Below, one piece after another: positions 10,973 to 21,473 of a DNA stretch of 64,000 bases; position 1 is the stretch's first letter, and each line of letters starts with the position of its first letter. The translations under genes were made by a program, and so were the position numbers. The notes below the pieces were generated by a model. That model worked only from the letters and a program-made list of their open reading frames with translations, was not told where the DNA came from and made no database searches. Source of the DNA: Sporothrix humicola. Taxonomy: Eukaryota > Ascomycota > Sordariomycetes > Ophiostomatales > Ophiostomataceae. The stretch covers positions 62,001 through 126,000 of the forward strand of contig WNYE01000080.1 of assembly GCA_021396245.1 (NCBI GenBank). The letters run 5' to 3'.

Positions 10973-12928
10973 ATGCCGGGCAAAACACCTCGTGGCAACG
11001 GCAAGGAGCCCGTTGAGAATGGCGGCGTCCGCAACAACAAGGATGATGCTGCCTTGAAGGGCAAGAAGAAGGCCGGCAAGGGCGGCGACGAGGCCACTGT
11101 TGTTGTGGCACCATCAAAAGGCGCTGGCAAGAAGGGCGAGGACGGCGACGTGGCAATGACCGATGGCGACGCGTCCACAGAAGAGGAGGAGGCCGTCAAG
11201 ATCGATCCGGCCGTCCAGACATCTGCAGGTGCGTATCAAGGCTATTTCGACATCAACAGCTTGTAGATGCTTTTGCACCATGGAACCGCCCATGTTCCGG
11301 CATCACCGAGATATCCCTACTGTGTGCAATGACTAACCATGCCGTCTCATTAGATATTAAGAGCAACTTTGCACTTCTCGACCGTGCTGTCGCCCTTTTC
11401 GATGCTCGATTCTCTCTGCGCGCGATGCGCTCCATCTCGTCTATCCGCAAGCGTCTGACTCCCGACATTCTCGCTCGCGTCATCACAGAGACCTTCCCGG
11501 CGAACTCCGCGCCCGCAAAGCAGCTGCTGACTGCACTTGGCCGCGAGAACCTGCCACTCGGCCGCCGGCCAAATGGCGCCGAGATGGAGGTCGACACACC
11601 TGCTTCGGCGGCAACACCGACCAAGAACGGCGCATCTGGCACGCCTCCGCCGACCTCGGCCACCACCCCCAAGAAGGACATCATCCCAGAGATCGACATC
11701 TTCCTTGGCATCCTGATCCTCGTTCACCTGTACGACTCCAAGCAGCAGCAGCGTGGCTACGACCTTGCGCGGGTCCTGACTGAGCGCATCCACGACCTCA
11801 ACCGCCGCACACTCGACTCGCTCGCCGCCAAGGTGTACTTCTACTACTCCCTGTTCAGCGAGCAGCTTGCTCCCCTGTCACCCTCTCCGCAGTCGCCCGT
11901 CATCGCTATCCGCCCTGCCCTGCTCGCTGCGCTTCGCACTGCCGTGCTGCGCAAAGATGTCGATACGCAGGCCGCCGTCATCGTGCTTCTGCTGCGCAAC
12001 TACCTCTCGACGTCCAACATCGCCCAGGCCGACCTGCTGGTGTCCCACACACAGTTCCCGGAGAACGCTGCTAACAACCAGGTTGCCCGGTTCCTGTACT
12101 ACCTGGGACGCATCCGTGCCATCCAGCTCAACTACACCGAGGCCCACGAGCACCTGACTGCTGCCACCCGGAAGGCCCCTTCGAGCCCCTCTGCCGTCGG
12201 CTTTTCGCAGACAGCAACCAAGCTGCTGCTTGTTGTCGAGCTGCTCATGGGCGACATCCCCGACCGTGCTATCTTCCGCCAGGCCACTCTGGAGCAGGCC
12301 CTGCACCCCTACTTCCTCCTGGTGCAGGCCGTCCGTGTTGGCAACCTGGAGGACTTTGAGACGACCATTGCCGACCACGCCGACACCTTCCGCAAGGATG
12401 GCACCTACTCGCTGATTCTGCGTCTGCGCCAGAACGTTATCAAGACGGGCATTCGCATGATGTCGCTGTCGTACAGCCGCATCTCCCTGCGCGACATTTG
12501 CATTAGGTTGCACCTGGGCAGCGAGGAGTCTGCGGAGTACATTGTGGCCAAGGCCATCCGTGACGGCGTCATTGAGGCTACACTCGACCGTGAGCGTGGC
12601 TTTATGAAGAGCAAGGAAGTTGGCGATGTGTACGCCACGCGTGAGCCAGGCGAGGCCTTCCACGACCGCATCCAGGCATGCCTTGCTCTACACGACGAGA
12701 GCGTCAAGGTGAGGTTCTATTCTATTGCGGCTGATTTTCTGTGTTTGTCAAATTTAGCATTACTAACGTGAATCTTTCTTCCAGGCCATGCGTTTCCCGA
12801 TGAACCAACATCGCTTAGAGTTGAAGAATGCGCAGGAAGCACGAGAGCGGGAGCGGGAGATGGCAAAGGAGATACAAGATGGTGACCTCGACGAGGACGA
12901 CCTGGGTGGCGAGTTTGAGGGCATGTAA
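10973..12928 (+). CDS. RPN3: 26S proteasome regulatory subunit Rpn3 (PSMD3)
   Basis: Three exons: 10973-11228, 11354-12708 and 12785-12928. Introns are 11229-11353 (GTGCGT...TTAG) and 12709-12784 (GTGAGG...CCAG). Phases agree and give 584 residues. The first 85 residues are charged and low-complexity (Lys/Gly/Glu). The rest is the helical-repeat and PCI architecture of Rpn3: DIKSNFALLDRAVALFDARFSLRAMRSI near residue 86, ARFLYYLGRIRAIQLNYTEAHEHL in the repeat region, and the winged-helix PCI part SRISLRDICIRLHLGSEESAEYIVAKAIRDGVIEATLDRERGFM near residue 460. The C-terminus is an acidic tail ending GGEFEGM, as expected for Rpn3. The subunit belongs to the lid of the 19S particle and helps hold the deubiquitinase subunits. 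A Thr/Pro/Gly-rich insert (about residues 160-195) interrupts the N-terminal part. Confidence 0.95.
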
Positions 12929-14041
12929 TCGGTGCTATTTGGTATGCCCCCTTCTCGTTATCCATGTGCTCTAGAACACCGTTGCATTTTCATGTCTTTC
13001 TTTGTATTCCGGAAGGCGCCGGGGAGATGGGTTGTTTTTCTGTTTTGCTGCTTTTCTCTCCGCCGTGCTTTCTTCTCTTGTTTCGTGTCATTTTCTCTCA
13101 CTTCCTGCATCCTGTACTTTTTACTACGCTGTGTCATCGTTTATATCTATCTCTCGTAAACATGTATCTTTTCTTTTTAACCTGCATTGTTTTCTACTCT
13201 CCTGTGGCCCGGGTCGTTTTTCTATTCATGCGTCTATCCCGGCGACGTACACGATCCATTTTTGTTCCTTCGTTTCTTCGTGTCTTCCTCATCACATTCT
13301 ACTTGTCTTTCATGGCAGCATTTCTTCCCTGTACAATGCACTTTTCATGCTTTTATATCTAGATATTTCGAGGAAGGTGCCGGTCGAAAGGGGAGGGAAG
13401 GAGAGGGAGCAAAGACGGTCTCGGGGCGAGATAGCTGGTATAGAGGATATGTTCACCGGTAAACAAATGCGGAGTGAGAAGAGAAATGGGGATGAGAAGT
13501 ATGGCTGTGAGATGGAAGGCTTCACATCGACTTCACGGACTGGAGATAGAAGGCAAGGATGGGGATGGGTGAAATTAGATGGATGCACCGGTGGGTGTGG
13601 AGGGTGCCTCCGTGTAATAAATACATGAAGAATGGCAGACGCATAATCAAAATAATTCACAGACACAAACACAGCTGGTATGAGCAGGCAGAGTAAACAC
13701 ACACATAAGGCTGAGGCCGCCAAGATGAATTGACCTCATTGACAGCGGAGTTTAGCGGATGTAATAGTGCACTACACATGTCCTGGGACAGACAAACCGC
13801 CACTCGCCGCACCTTCCAGAACAACGGGCCTCCCGTTCCCCGCTATAACTGCCTGCTCTGCCCGCCCTGTCTTATTGAGCATAAATCAACCTTCAAAGCC
13901 AAACACTTTCTTTTATGTCATTACCGACTCTCATCACAATACCCTTCTCGCCCACAACTTTGCAGCCTCAACAGTACCCCACGACCTCTGTTTCTTTCTA
14001 GCAACGTCCTCATCACGTACAGCCTCGAGCCCAGTAGCAGA
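12929..14041. other. Intergenic: RPN3 3' region and MDM35 promoter
   Basis: About 1.1 kb without a gene. The first 400 bases are T-rich 3' flank of RPN3. The overlapping frames at 12964-13628 have skewed Phe/Ser/Leu composition typical of translated T-rich DNA. The last 250 bases are C/A-rich leader. Confidence 0.5.
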
Positions 14042-14500
14042 ATGTCTGCCTCATTAGCGCCAGAGTGCAATGAAGTGAAGGAGTAAGTCGTTATCCAAAC
14101 GCTGCAATCGATGAGAGATTCCCTGCTTTGACGCCAGAATACTAACATGGCTGATCTAGAAAATACGACACTTGCTTCCTTAAGTGGTACAGCGAGGGTA
14201 AGTTGCCCTTTGCACGCTGTTGTCCTCCCATAAGAGGCCTCGATCGCTAATTGTCTGCAGAATTTCTCAAACGCAGCACAACCACATCCCAGACCAAGGA
14301 CAAGTGTGATGCTCTGTTCAAGGACTACCAGGCGTGCCTGAAGGTGAGATTTACTGCCTATCCTGTTCCTATTTGGCCTCCCAATTGCTAACACGTCGCA
14401 GGGTGCTCTCAAGGCAAAGGGCATCGACAAGCTGGTCGAGGAAGCTCGTGAGGATCACAAGGAGAGCGACCTGCTGTACATGAACAACAAGAAACCATGA
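14042..14500 (+). CDS. MDM35: Mdm35 (TRIAP1 family), twin CX9C mitochondrial intermembrane-space protein
   Basis: Four small exons: 14042-14082, 14160-14197, 14261-14343 and 14402-14500. Each intron has a GTAAGT/GTGAGA donor and a CTAAC- or CTAAT-type branch point before TAG/CAG. The joined frame gives 86 residues, the usual size. Two CX9C motifs are seen: CNEVKEKYDTC (residues 9-19) and CDALFKDYQAC in the middle, separated by FLKWYSEEFLKRS, which is typical of Mdm35. The family partners Ups1/Ups2 (PRELI) proteins to carry phosphatidic acid and phosphatidylserine between the mitochondrial membranes, and is imported by the Mia40 disulfide relay. The gene sits on the plus strand between RPN3 and the small membrane protein gene. 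All exons are below 100 bases. Confidence 0.93.
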
Positions 14501-15551
14501 CGAGCACCGGTCCTCACATAACCTACATGCATTTTCACTTGGCGTTTCACGGACAAAATATGTACCAAAATAGGGCTTCATAAAAGCCATCTCATTCTGG
14601 GGTTTTCAGCATCACATTCTCCTTTCTCATGTTTTAATTACAGCCTTAATTCTATATCAATACACATAATCTCTGAAAATTATATGTATCACTGTCATAA
14701 TTCACAACATGTATAGCTACATTCGCCGTGAAGCCTTGGGGTTGGCAAACATCGTTAAGAATGAGATTTCATAACTCTGGTTTCTCGCCTCTAAAGTTTT
14801 CACGTGATCGCATTTTCCCGCCTCATGTTGGGGTGATGTCGTTCTGCCGCGACAATGGAGGTTGGAAAGTGGGTCTCCTACCCAATCTGTAACAGCGCGA
14901 CTCGCTCGAGCTCGACCGCCAAACCGCACCCACAAGCACCTGCCACGACACCAACACGCGCCGTATGTGGCCGCTAATTGGAGGCATTGATATTGGATGA
15001 TATGAAGCTTTTCCACTTTGAATTGCGACTTCCTCCTCCACCACCACCACCTTCCTTCCAACCCTCGACAACAAAGAAGAAAAAAGGGCAAGAACGGTCA
15101 AGAAATGGCAGGAAGTCCCGAGTGCTAAACAAACCACCTCGCCTTCTGCTCCTCGCCCCCTTTTTTTCAACTCCAGCAGCCTCAACCACCAATTCTCACG
15201 GCATCGCATCTGCCTCAGACGAACGATTGCCCTCCCCCCCTTAAACCCTTTCTCGCAACCATACCTGCAACAAAATTTCGCTCGACTGGCTGGATCCCTG
15301 TTTATCGATATTTCGCAAGACCTCTTTGCATATATGTCGGCCTAGAAGCTACCTTTCCACGATCTCTCTCCGTCTAGATCCTCACCGACCTTCCTCCTTC
15401 CCGAAATCCTTCAGCTCCTATTCCTCGCCGGCATTGCTCCGTGGACCACCTCTTGTCTCTCACCGACTTGCCGCCTCCCCCAACTCGTCCTGCTTTCTCC
15501 CAAAAACCTCTTCCCACCCGGCATGCGCTCCTCATAGGGACGGTGGATTCT
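14501..15551. other. Intergenic: MDM35 3' region and leader of the small membrane protein gene
   Basis: About 1 kb. AT-rich DNA at 14560-14720 fits a terminator. From about 15010 to 15540 the strand is C/T-rich and probably holds the promoter and 5' leader of the following gene. No gene was recognised. Confidence 0.45.
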
Positions 15552-15975
15552 ATGCACCCCTTCTCCGTCCTGACTCTCGGGATCTTTGTCGCCGGCTACA
15601 TCACCGCCCGCTGGGACTTGGTGACTCGGCTCTATGAGCTGGCCATCTTTGCCTGGGACTACGGAGTTGTTGTGAGTAGCCCTCTCCCTTCCTGTGGCAG
15701 ATACCATGGAGCAAAGCAGCACATAGTTAACATTTTATAGACCCGTGCCGCAAAGGGCTTTGCCGTGCTCTCCCTCCTCTTCGTCTTGATCTTTATCCCA
15801 GTTGAGCGACTTGCCACGAGGGAAGCCAGCCTTGTATGTCACCATGTCCAACATATACTGTTATAGCCACAATTCAGAGGCATATTTCTAACCCGCTGTC
15901 AACCTCTAGCATCCCCGATCATCTGCATCTGGCATTTCAGCACGAGAGCAACTGCGCCGGCGCGGCTCTTTCTAA
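15552..15975 (+). CDS. Small two-helix membrane protein, unknown, directly upstream of GPI1
   Basis: Exon 1 is 15552-15671 and exon 2 is 15741-15833, with a GTGAGT donor and a TATAG acceptor. A third exon at 15910-15975 is likely (GTATGT donor, TTCTAAC branch point, CTCTAG acceptor, phase 0), giving 92 residues. If the last intron is retained, the frame ends at 15864-15866 after 81 residues. The first ATG starts MHPFSVLTLGIFVAGYITARWDL. Hydrophobic segments are residues 4-20, a weaker one at 28-37, and AVLSLLFVLIFIPV near 48-62, followed by a basic tail. The frame has low redundancy and clean splice sites, so I regard it as a real gene, but I do not recognise the family. It ends 63 nt before the GPI1 start codon on the same strand. 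Confidence 0.68.
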
Positions 15976-16038
15976 GCTCTTTCTGGGCTCTTTCCACCTC
16001 TTTTCCGCCTCTACCAGACCCCCCTCTAGCTACCTGTC

Positions 16039-18417
16039 ATGCCAGAGCATGATGGGTTAATGCGTGTTTTCTGGCCCGTCGACATTGCGCGGTCAGAAAT
16101 CCCCGGTGTCGTCGTCGGATGGAAGAACTCGGCCCTTGATGTCACTGTCGTGGCCATTCTCGAAGATGCCGATGTCCGCAATGTCGACTTTGCGCTCAAA
16201 GCGGGCACGCTCTTTCGCAACAGCGCCCATGACATTGCGCGTATCTACGAGCTTTGCGGCCAGCCCAACATGCATGTCCTCGGCCTATCCAATGCGCCAG
16301 ACGAACAGCACACGGACTCGTCCTGGGTCAGAGTCACTACCGCCGGTCCTGATGTCCACGGTCGCATTCCCAAGGTCACCTGCGCTCGTGCCTCAAACAT
16401 TCAACTAGTCCTCTACCAGCGGCCACAACCACATCGCATGCAGTATATTTCCATTCACCCAGTCTCTCTAGCGCTCAAGGATCGTTTGAACGATAGCAAA
16501 GACAGTGCCAAGAGCCAGCGTGGAAGCAACGGCAGCGCCAACGCCAGTGGGAAGGCCAATGGCAACGGTAGCAATGGCAGTGCCACTGAGGCCAATCGCA
16601 AAACGAATGGGAACAGTGGCGGCATTGGCCGAGCAGGACCAGCGGCAGCTGCAGCTGCCCTCTTGTTAGCCGACGACATTGAAGCAGAGGATGAACGCCA
16701 GGAACGCTTGCGCAAAGAGAAGACGCAGAATCTGCTTAACAAGCTTCGTCTACACTCTGTCGTGAAGCGTGTGTCGTCGCCCAAGGAGCGGGCTCTGCCT
16801 CGCATCGTCAACCAGATCAACTGGGCCTGGGAGCTCGAACAGTTGCTGCAAAAGAATGTGTCCCGTATCGGCACGCGCTCAAAACGGAGTCTTAGTATGT
16901 CGGAGCGTGTGGTCGAGTCGGCCACAACCATGAAGGACATTGTGCTACGCTGGATTTGGGAGCTCATTATGCTCTATGTCGTGCCCATCATCACACGCAT
17001 CTTCGTGCTTAGTCTTGTCGGCCACCGCATTGCTGCTGAGATGCTATTGCGTGTACTCGAGTGGCGCGCAAACCCTCGGTATGCTGCACTCAAGGATATC
17101 TCGGCCACGGCCCAGCAGGTTGAGATTCGCCTGCTCCAGTTTTGCTATTGGCCCATGCAGTATGTGAAACTACGACAGCGCAGTAACGACTGGGAAAGTG
17201 TCACGACAAGCCACCCAGACTACATCCGCTTCTACAACAGTCTTTGGCTCGTGGCCAACGACGTCATCATCGGCATCGCCTTGGGCTCCTACATCATTGA
17301 CAATGCCAACTGGGTAGCGGATCAAATCAGCATGCTGTTGAGTACCTACACTGTAGACGCACTTCAGAGCAGCATCTCGTGGTTGATGGGCTGGCCCGCC
17401 GGCCTGAAGCTCAATACAGAGCTGGCGGCGTTCCTGGGCGACCTGTTTCTGTGGGTGATTGAATATTGGTCGAGCTGCATCGAAGCATTGCGCCCCGCCT
17501 TGCCGCACATTATCTGGTTTATCGGCTTCTCGAGTTTTGCCGGCGCCAGTATGCCACTTGCCCTCTTCTCGGACCTGCTGTCCATCCTGACCATTCACAT
17601 CTACTCCTTCTATCTGGCCTCGGCGCGCATCTACCATTGGCAGCTGACCATTCTCATATCCCTGTTTCATCTATTCCGCGGCAAGAAGCACAACGTGCTA
17701 CGCAACCGTATCGACTCGTGCGACTACGACCTCGACCAGTTGCTCGTGGGAACCATTCTTTTCACGTTCCTCTTCTTCCTCCTACCCACTGTCGTGGTCT
17801 TCTATCTCAATTTTGCCGTTGCACGCATGGTCATCATCTCGCTCAAGGCCGTGTTTGATACCCTTCTGTCGTGCCTGAACCATTTCCCGCTCTTCGCTCT
17901 CATGCTGCGCGTCAAAGATCCACGGCGTCTTCCAGGCGGTATTCGGTTCGAGCTGCGCGACAGCCAAAACTACATCACAAACATTTCATCCGCCGCAGAC
18001 GCAGCGGACTCATCCTCGCCCAGCCACCCATCCACTTCGGTCATCTTCCTCACACCCATCCCCCTTTCATTCAAAGCCATGTTCCACCAGTACTTCCAGA
18101 TGGGCTCGCGCATCCGCAAGCACTATTTGGCTCCACGGGTGCTGCTGTGCCTCCTCACTGGAAAGTTCGTGCCGCCCATCAACCGCAAGAATCTGTATAG
18201 CTTACAGTATGTCATGTTGCCCGGCCGCCGGGCCGGCATCTGGGAGATGTGGGAGGCGCTTAAGTCGCTGCCGCCGCTCAGGGCAAAGCGCATGGCATAC
18301 CCTGATATTGGCGGTGGTCTGCGCAGGCGTGGTCAATCCATCAGTGGAGGCGGTGCTGCTATGCCTAGTGGCCCGAACGGTTTTGGCGGCGAGTTGAACC
18401 GGAGAGCACGAAGATAG
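16039..18417 (+). CDS. GPI1: Gpi1 (PIG-Q), subunit of GPI-GlcNAc transferase
   Basis: An intronless frame of 792 residues beginning MPEHDGLMRVFWPVD, which matches the characteristic start of fungal Gpi1. The enzyme complex transfers GlcNAc from UDP-GlcNAc to phosphatidylinositol on the cytosolic face of the ER, the first step of GPI-anchor synthesis; Gpi1 stabilises the complex. The N-terminal third is soluble, with a Gly/Asn/Ser insert at about residues 155-210. Several membrane segments follow: IVLRWIWELIMLYVVPIITRIFVLSL (near 300), SLWLVANDVIIGIALGSYII (near 400), IIWFIGFSSFAGASMPLALF (near 490) and ILFTFLFFLLPTVVVFYLNF (near 575). The family signature LFRGKKHNVLRNRIDSCDYDLDQLLVGT lies at about 545-572, followed by MFHQYFQMGSRI..HYLAPRVLLCLLTGKFVPP. 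The C-terminus is Gly/Arg-rich. Confidence 0.94.
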   Translation: MPEHDGLMRVFWPVDIARSEIPGVVVGWKNSALDVTVVAILEDADVRNVDFALKAGTLFRNSAHDIARIYELCGQPNMHVLGLSNAPDEQHTDSSWVRVTTAGPDVHGRIPKVTCARASNIQLVLYQRPQPHRMQYISIHPVSLALKDRLNDSKDSAKSQRGSNGSANASGKANGNGSNGSATEANRKTNGNSGGIGRAGPAAAAAALLLADDIEAEDERQERLRKEKTQNLLNKLRLHSVVKRVSSPKERALPRIVNQINWAWELEQLLQKNVSRIGTRSKRSLSMSERVVESATTMKDIVLRWIWELIMLYVVPIITRIFVLSLVGHRIAAEMLLRVLEWRANPRYAALKDISATAQQVEIRLLQFCYWPMQYVKLRQRSNDWESVTTSHPDYIRFYNSLWLVANDVIIGIALGSYIIDNANWVADQISMLLSTYTVDALQSSISWLMGWPAGLKLNTELAAFLGDLFLWVIEYWSSCIEALRPALPHIIWFIGFSSFAGASMPLALFSDLLSILTIHIYSFYLASARIYHWQLTILISLFHLFRGKKHNVLRNRIDSCDYDLDQLLVGTILFTFLFFLLPTVVVFYLNFAVARMVIISLKAVFDTLLSCLNHFPLFALMLRVKDPRRLPGGIRFELRDSQNYITNISSAADAADSSSPSHPSTSVIFLTPIPLSFKAMFHQYFQMGSRIRKHYLAPRVLLCLLTGKFVPPINRKNLYSLQYVMLPGRRAGIWEMWEALKSLPPLRAKRMAYPDIGGGLRRRGQSISGGGAAMPSGPNGFGGELNRRARR

Positions 18418-20553
18418 AAGGGCGTCATGCTGGGGGTTGCTTAATGTAATTAATGTTGGGGGGGTTCCATGTTGTTTTCTGTCTTTATTATACCGCTTCA
18501 TAGTACACGTGCGTTTGATTCGTTTTTGCATTTGTTTGATATGACCTAGTTTATTCGCCAGGCTGTTGCTTCGGCACAGCTTCGTCAGTAGTAATGTAAT
18601 GAACGATTCCCACCAAAACATGAAGAATTTTAGATCTCGTCTTTATGTCGTTATCTTTTTTTAAGGTGGCAATGAAGAGAAAATAGGATAATAATTAAAT
18701 ATTCAAATATTTTGAGATTAACAAAATAATAAAAAATCAATTTTATATTAATATTTGTATTTGTACCATGTCTCGTTTCAAAACAAACCGACAGATAGTT
18801 TTTAATTTAAATCGAGCGAGTAACTTATAGAACGTGATCTATGTTAACATAGTCCTCATTACTCGATATGGCTGCAGCACACACAATATCAAGAGCGATG
18901 GTCGTGTCGTTGACCTTGAAGTTGACATCACGTGATGCTATTCGACGGATGTCGGGAAAGGAGTCCCTAAACCTGGCCAGGGGAAGCTTCCCCGCACGCA
19001 CAAACACAGCGAGCTGCCAAAATAGGCACAGAGTGTGAGCACGGAAAGTGCACGCAGGGAAAATGGAAAGAAAAGAGGAGGCAGGCACAGCCGGGAAAGT
19101 AGGCAGCACCTCCTCATTTGAAATGTGCTTCTCCTCTTTCTGTGTCTCTCCTCTCCCGTAACCTCCTTTTCCCCTTTTCAAAATACAAAACATCGTGAAT
19201 GATATATTCAACAAACTGAGCGACACCAGCTACCACCAGCGCCGAAAATGCGCGACAACTGCAGATTAACGATACCCACAGGGACGCCGACGGCTAGCAA
19301 TAGCACCTCTTTTTACCGAACGATATACGCGTACGCGAAAAAATAGAGGGAAAAATAGGAGCGACTTCAAGTGGAGCGCATCCAACCTTGCTCTGGCCCT
19401 GCTTTGCCGAGCGGCATCTTCCCTATGCTGGGCGAGCGATCACGAGTTGACGGCGAGGACGAGAAAGCATTCGCATTGTGTCGAGATACTCATACCCATT
19501 CCATAGGCCACTAGAGTGTTGTCTCGCGTTACCAATGTGTTGCATTCGTCAACTGGCAACGTAATTTGCACCCGAGGGCTCTCAGCGAGGCTCGGTATCA
19601 TCGGGTGTTTGTTCTCCGGAAAAGCATCGCAGCTGGAGAGCAATGTCTTTCACACCGGAAGCCATTGCCTCTGCATCGTGCATGGCTTCTTCTTGCCCAA
19701 TGAAGCATCTTCTTCCACTGTATCCTGTCCGCTTCCTTATCTGTGTCTGCCTTTTGTTTCACGTTCTGACTAGTTCGCGGCCGCTACTTCGCCTGCAAGT
19801 TGCAAGGCATTCTATGTTGTCGAATCCGAACTTGAACCTCCCACCATCGCATACTTCCCCAGATTCGCCTACTGCAAGTGCTAAATGGCGAGCTCACTGA
19901 AAGGACGAGCTCCGGAATCGCAGAGTACTTTGCGGGAGGATCCGTCCAGGTCTTAGCCGCAGTTAGAACAAGCAGAGTTGGCAAAGAAGCGCATGATATC
20001 CAACACACATCTCTCCATTCGTTTCCGTGACGAGGCCACTCGCGCAAACACCACTGCCCAAAGCTCATCACCCTTCTGTCTTTTGTCGAAGATCTCATAT
20101 CAAGCGTATCCTCCTGTCTGTCCACATTGCATCACCTCTCCACACCAAGACTCTTTAATGTTGATGATGATTTTTATTGGAAAATTCTTTTTTACAGATA
20201 TGGTTTGTCGTTTGACCCTCCATTATTTACAAACCGGGTAGTCTAAGATTTTTTTCTCTAATCCTCCCCTGTATTTGTTTTTCGCTTTGTCGTCGTCGTA
20301 CACTCGGCAATGCTCTAATTTTTTTTTTCGGTATGATTGTGGTGGTTGGTTGGTAGGTTGGTTGATGTCGCGGGGTTCCTTTTTATTATTCGAACGGTTG
20401 AGGCATTTTGACCAAGATCCGAATCCCAGTACTCGTGTCCTGTCCTGTCCATACCCGGAAAGGTAGCAGGTCGAAAGTCGAGATCGGCCGATCAGAAAGC
20501 CATATTCGAGACTCTTATGGGTAAGAGAGGATGCGAAGATTGCGGGAAATTGT
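18418..20553. other. Intergenic between convergent GPI1 and ATP9, with some coding-like minus-strand pieces
   Basis: Just over 2 kb, long for a convergent pair. The part at 18640-18830 is very AT-rich. On the minus strand there are short coding-like frames (about 20100-19950, 19870-19755, 19595-19500 and 19020-18828), described under findings, but no complete gene model could be built. The segment at 20155-20553 is the 3' flank of ATP9. Confidence 0.4.
18828..19022 (-). other. Possible terminal exon or gene fragment, minus strand
   Basis: A frame preceded by a plausible acceptor (TTTTGGCAG) encodes about 63 residues, LAVFVRAGKLPLARFRDSFPDIRRIASRDVNF through VNIDHVL, and then stops. Its composition is unlike the low-complexity frames around it and reads like protein. 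I cannot link it confidently to upstream exons and do not recognise the family. It could be the last exon of an unannotated gene, a decayed gene, or chance. Confidence 0.3.
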
Positions 20554-21473
20554 TTACGTCTGAAGGAACAGATTGTTAGCAATTGAGGACTGGGTTGAGA
20601 CGAGGGCGATATCGACAGCAACGACAACTACAAAACTGCAGCATCGAGCAGACGATCGGAGAAAATACGTACGAACTTGGCCATGAGGGCAACCATCAGA
20701 TCGAACAGACCAATGGCCTCGACGAAGGCGAAACCCAGAATGGCGTACGAGAACAGCTGGCCACGGAGGGCGGGGTTGCGGGCAACACCCTGGATCAGGG
20801 CAGCGAAAACCAGACCGATACCGATACCGGCACCAGTCAGACCGATGGCAGCAGAGCCCATACCAATGTTCTTGGAGACCTCAACCATGGCCTGGGCAAT
20901 CTCGGAGCTGTACATCCGGCGGCCGTTGAAAGCAGCCTTCTTGGTGGCAGCCTGGGTCAGCAGGCTGGGGGTCTGCTGGCGCTTGACAGCCTGGAAGGGG
21001 CTGGGGCGGGCAGCAGCTAGAGAAAAAAAGTCAGCGGACAAGCTCGATCGACGGCATTGTGGTCGATGTGTGGAAGCATTGAGGTATTGATGTTGTCGAG
21101 GCAGGCAGGCATAGCTATGCTGTGTTGTGTTTGGACCCATCACCAATTGGAAGCTCAATTGAAGATTTTTTCTCGCAGCCGCGTCTGCCCGAAATTACCG
21201 CAACCCCGGAATTTCATCTCCCAGCGCCGGGAGGCTCTGAAAAACCTGTTCGCAAGGCGGCGGTGACGGCGGTCGAATCGATTCCGGCGAGGCAATGGGC
21301 ACACGAAGCAGCAGATGTTGTTCCTGTCTCGATTGCATCTTTTCTGCTCAATGCTCCAGGAAAATTGGTTGTTTCTTACCAGCGAAGGTGCGCTTAGCAG
21401 CAGCAGTCCGCATGGCGGGACGGGCAGCAGCCATCGAGGTGGCGAGTCTGGAAGCGAGGACGCGGGAAGCCAT
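20554..21473 (-). CDS. ATP9: F1Fo ATP synthase subunit c precursor (subunit 9), nuclear encoded
   Basis: Three exons on the minus strand: 21473-21380, 21016-20673 and 20559-20554. Introns are 21379-21017 (GTAAG...CTCTAG) and 20672-20560 (GTACGT, branch GCTAAC, TTCAG). The product is 147 residues. The presequence starts MASRVLASRLATSMAAARPAMRT and is rich in Arg/Ala without acids; the mature part starts near YSSEIAQAMVEVSKN. The two helices of the c-ring hairpin are clear (GMGSAAIGLTGAGIGIGLVFAALIQG and LFSYAILGFAFVEAIGLFDLMVALMAKF), joined by the polar loop ARNPALRGQ. The Glu in GFAFVEAIG is the proton-carrying, DCCD-reactive residue. The last exon supplies only the final Thr and the stop, so the protein ends MAKFT. 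Without that splice the frame would run on to RIFSDRLLDAAVL. The protein is imported to the inner membrane and builds the Fo rotor. Confidence 0.95.

Noticed and set aside
18640..18830. AT-rich patch as a possible RIP-mutated repeat relic
   Set aside because: It is under 200 bases, with no recognisable element, and fits a GPI1 3' flank.
19769..19786. Adjacent SpeI and NotI-like sites (ACTAGT then GCGGCCGC), reminiscent of a cloning linker
   Set aside because: The surrounding sequence is continuous, without vector sequence; treated as coincidence.
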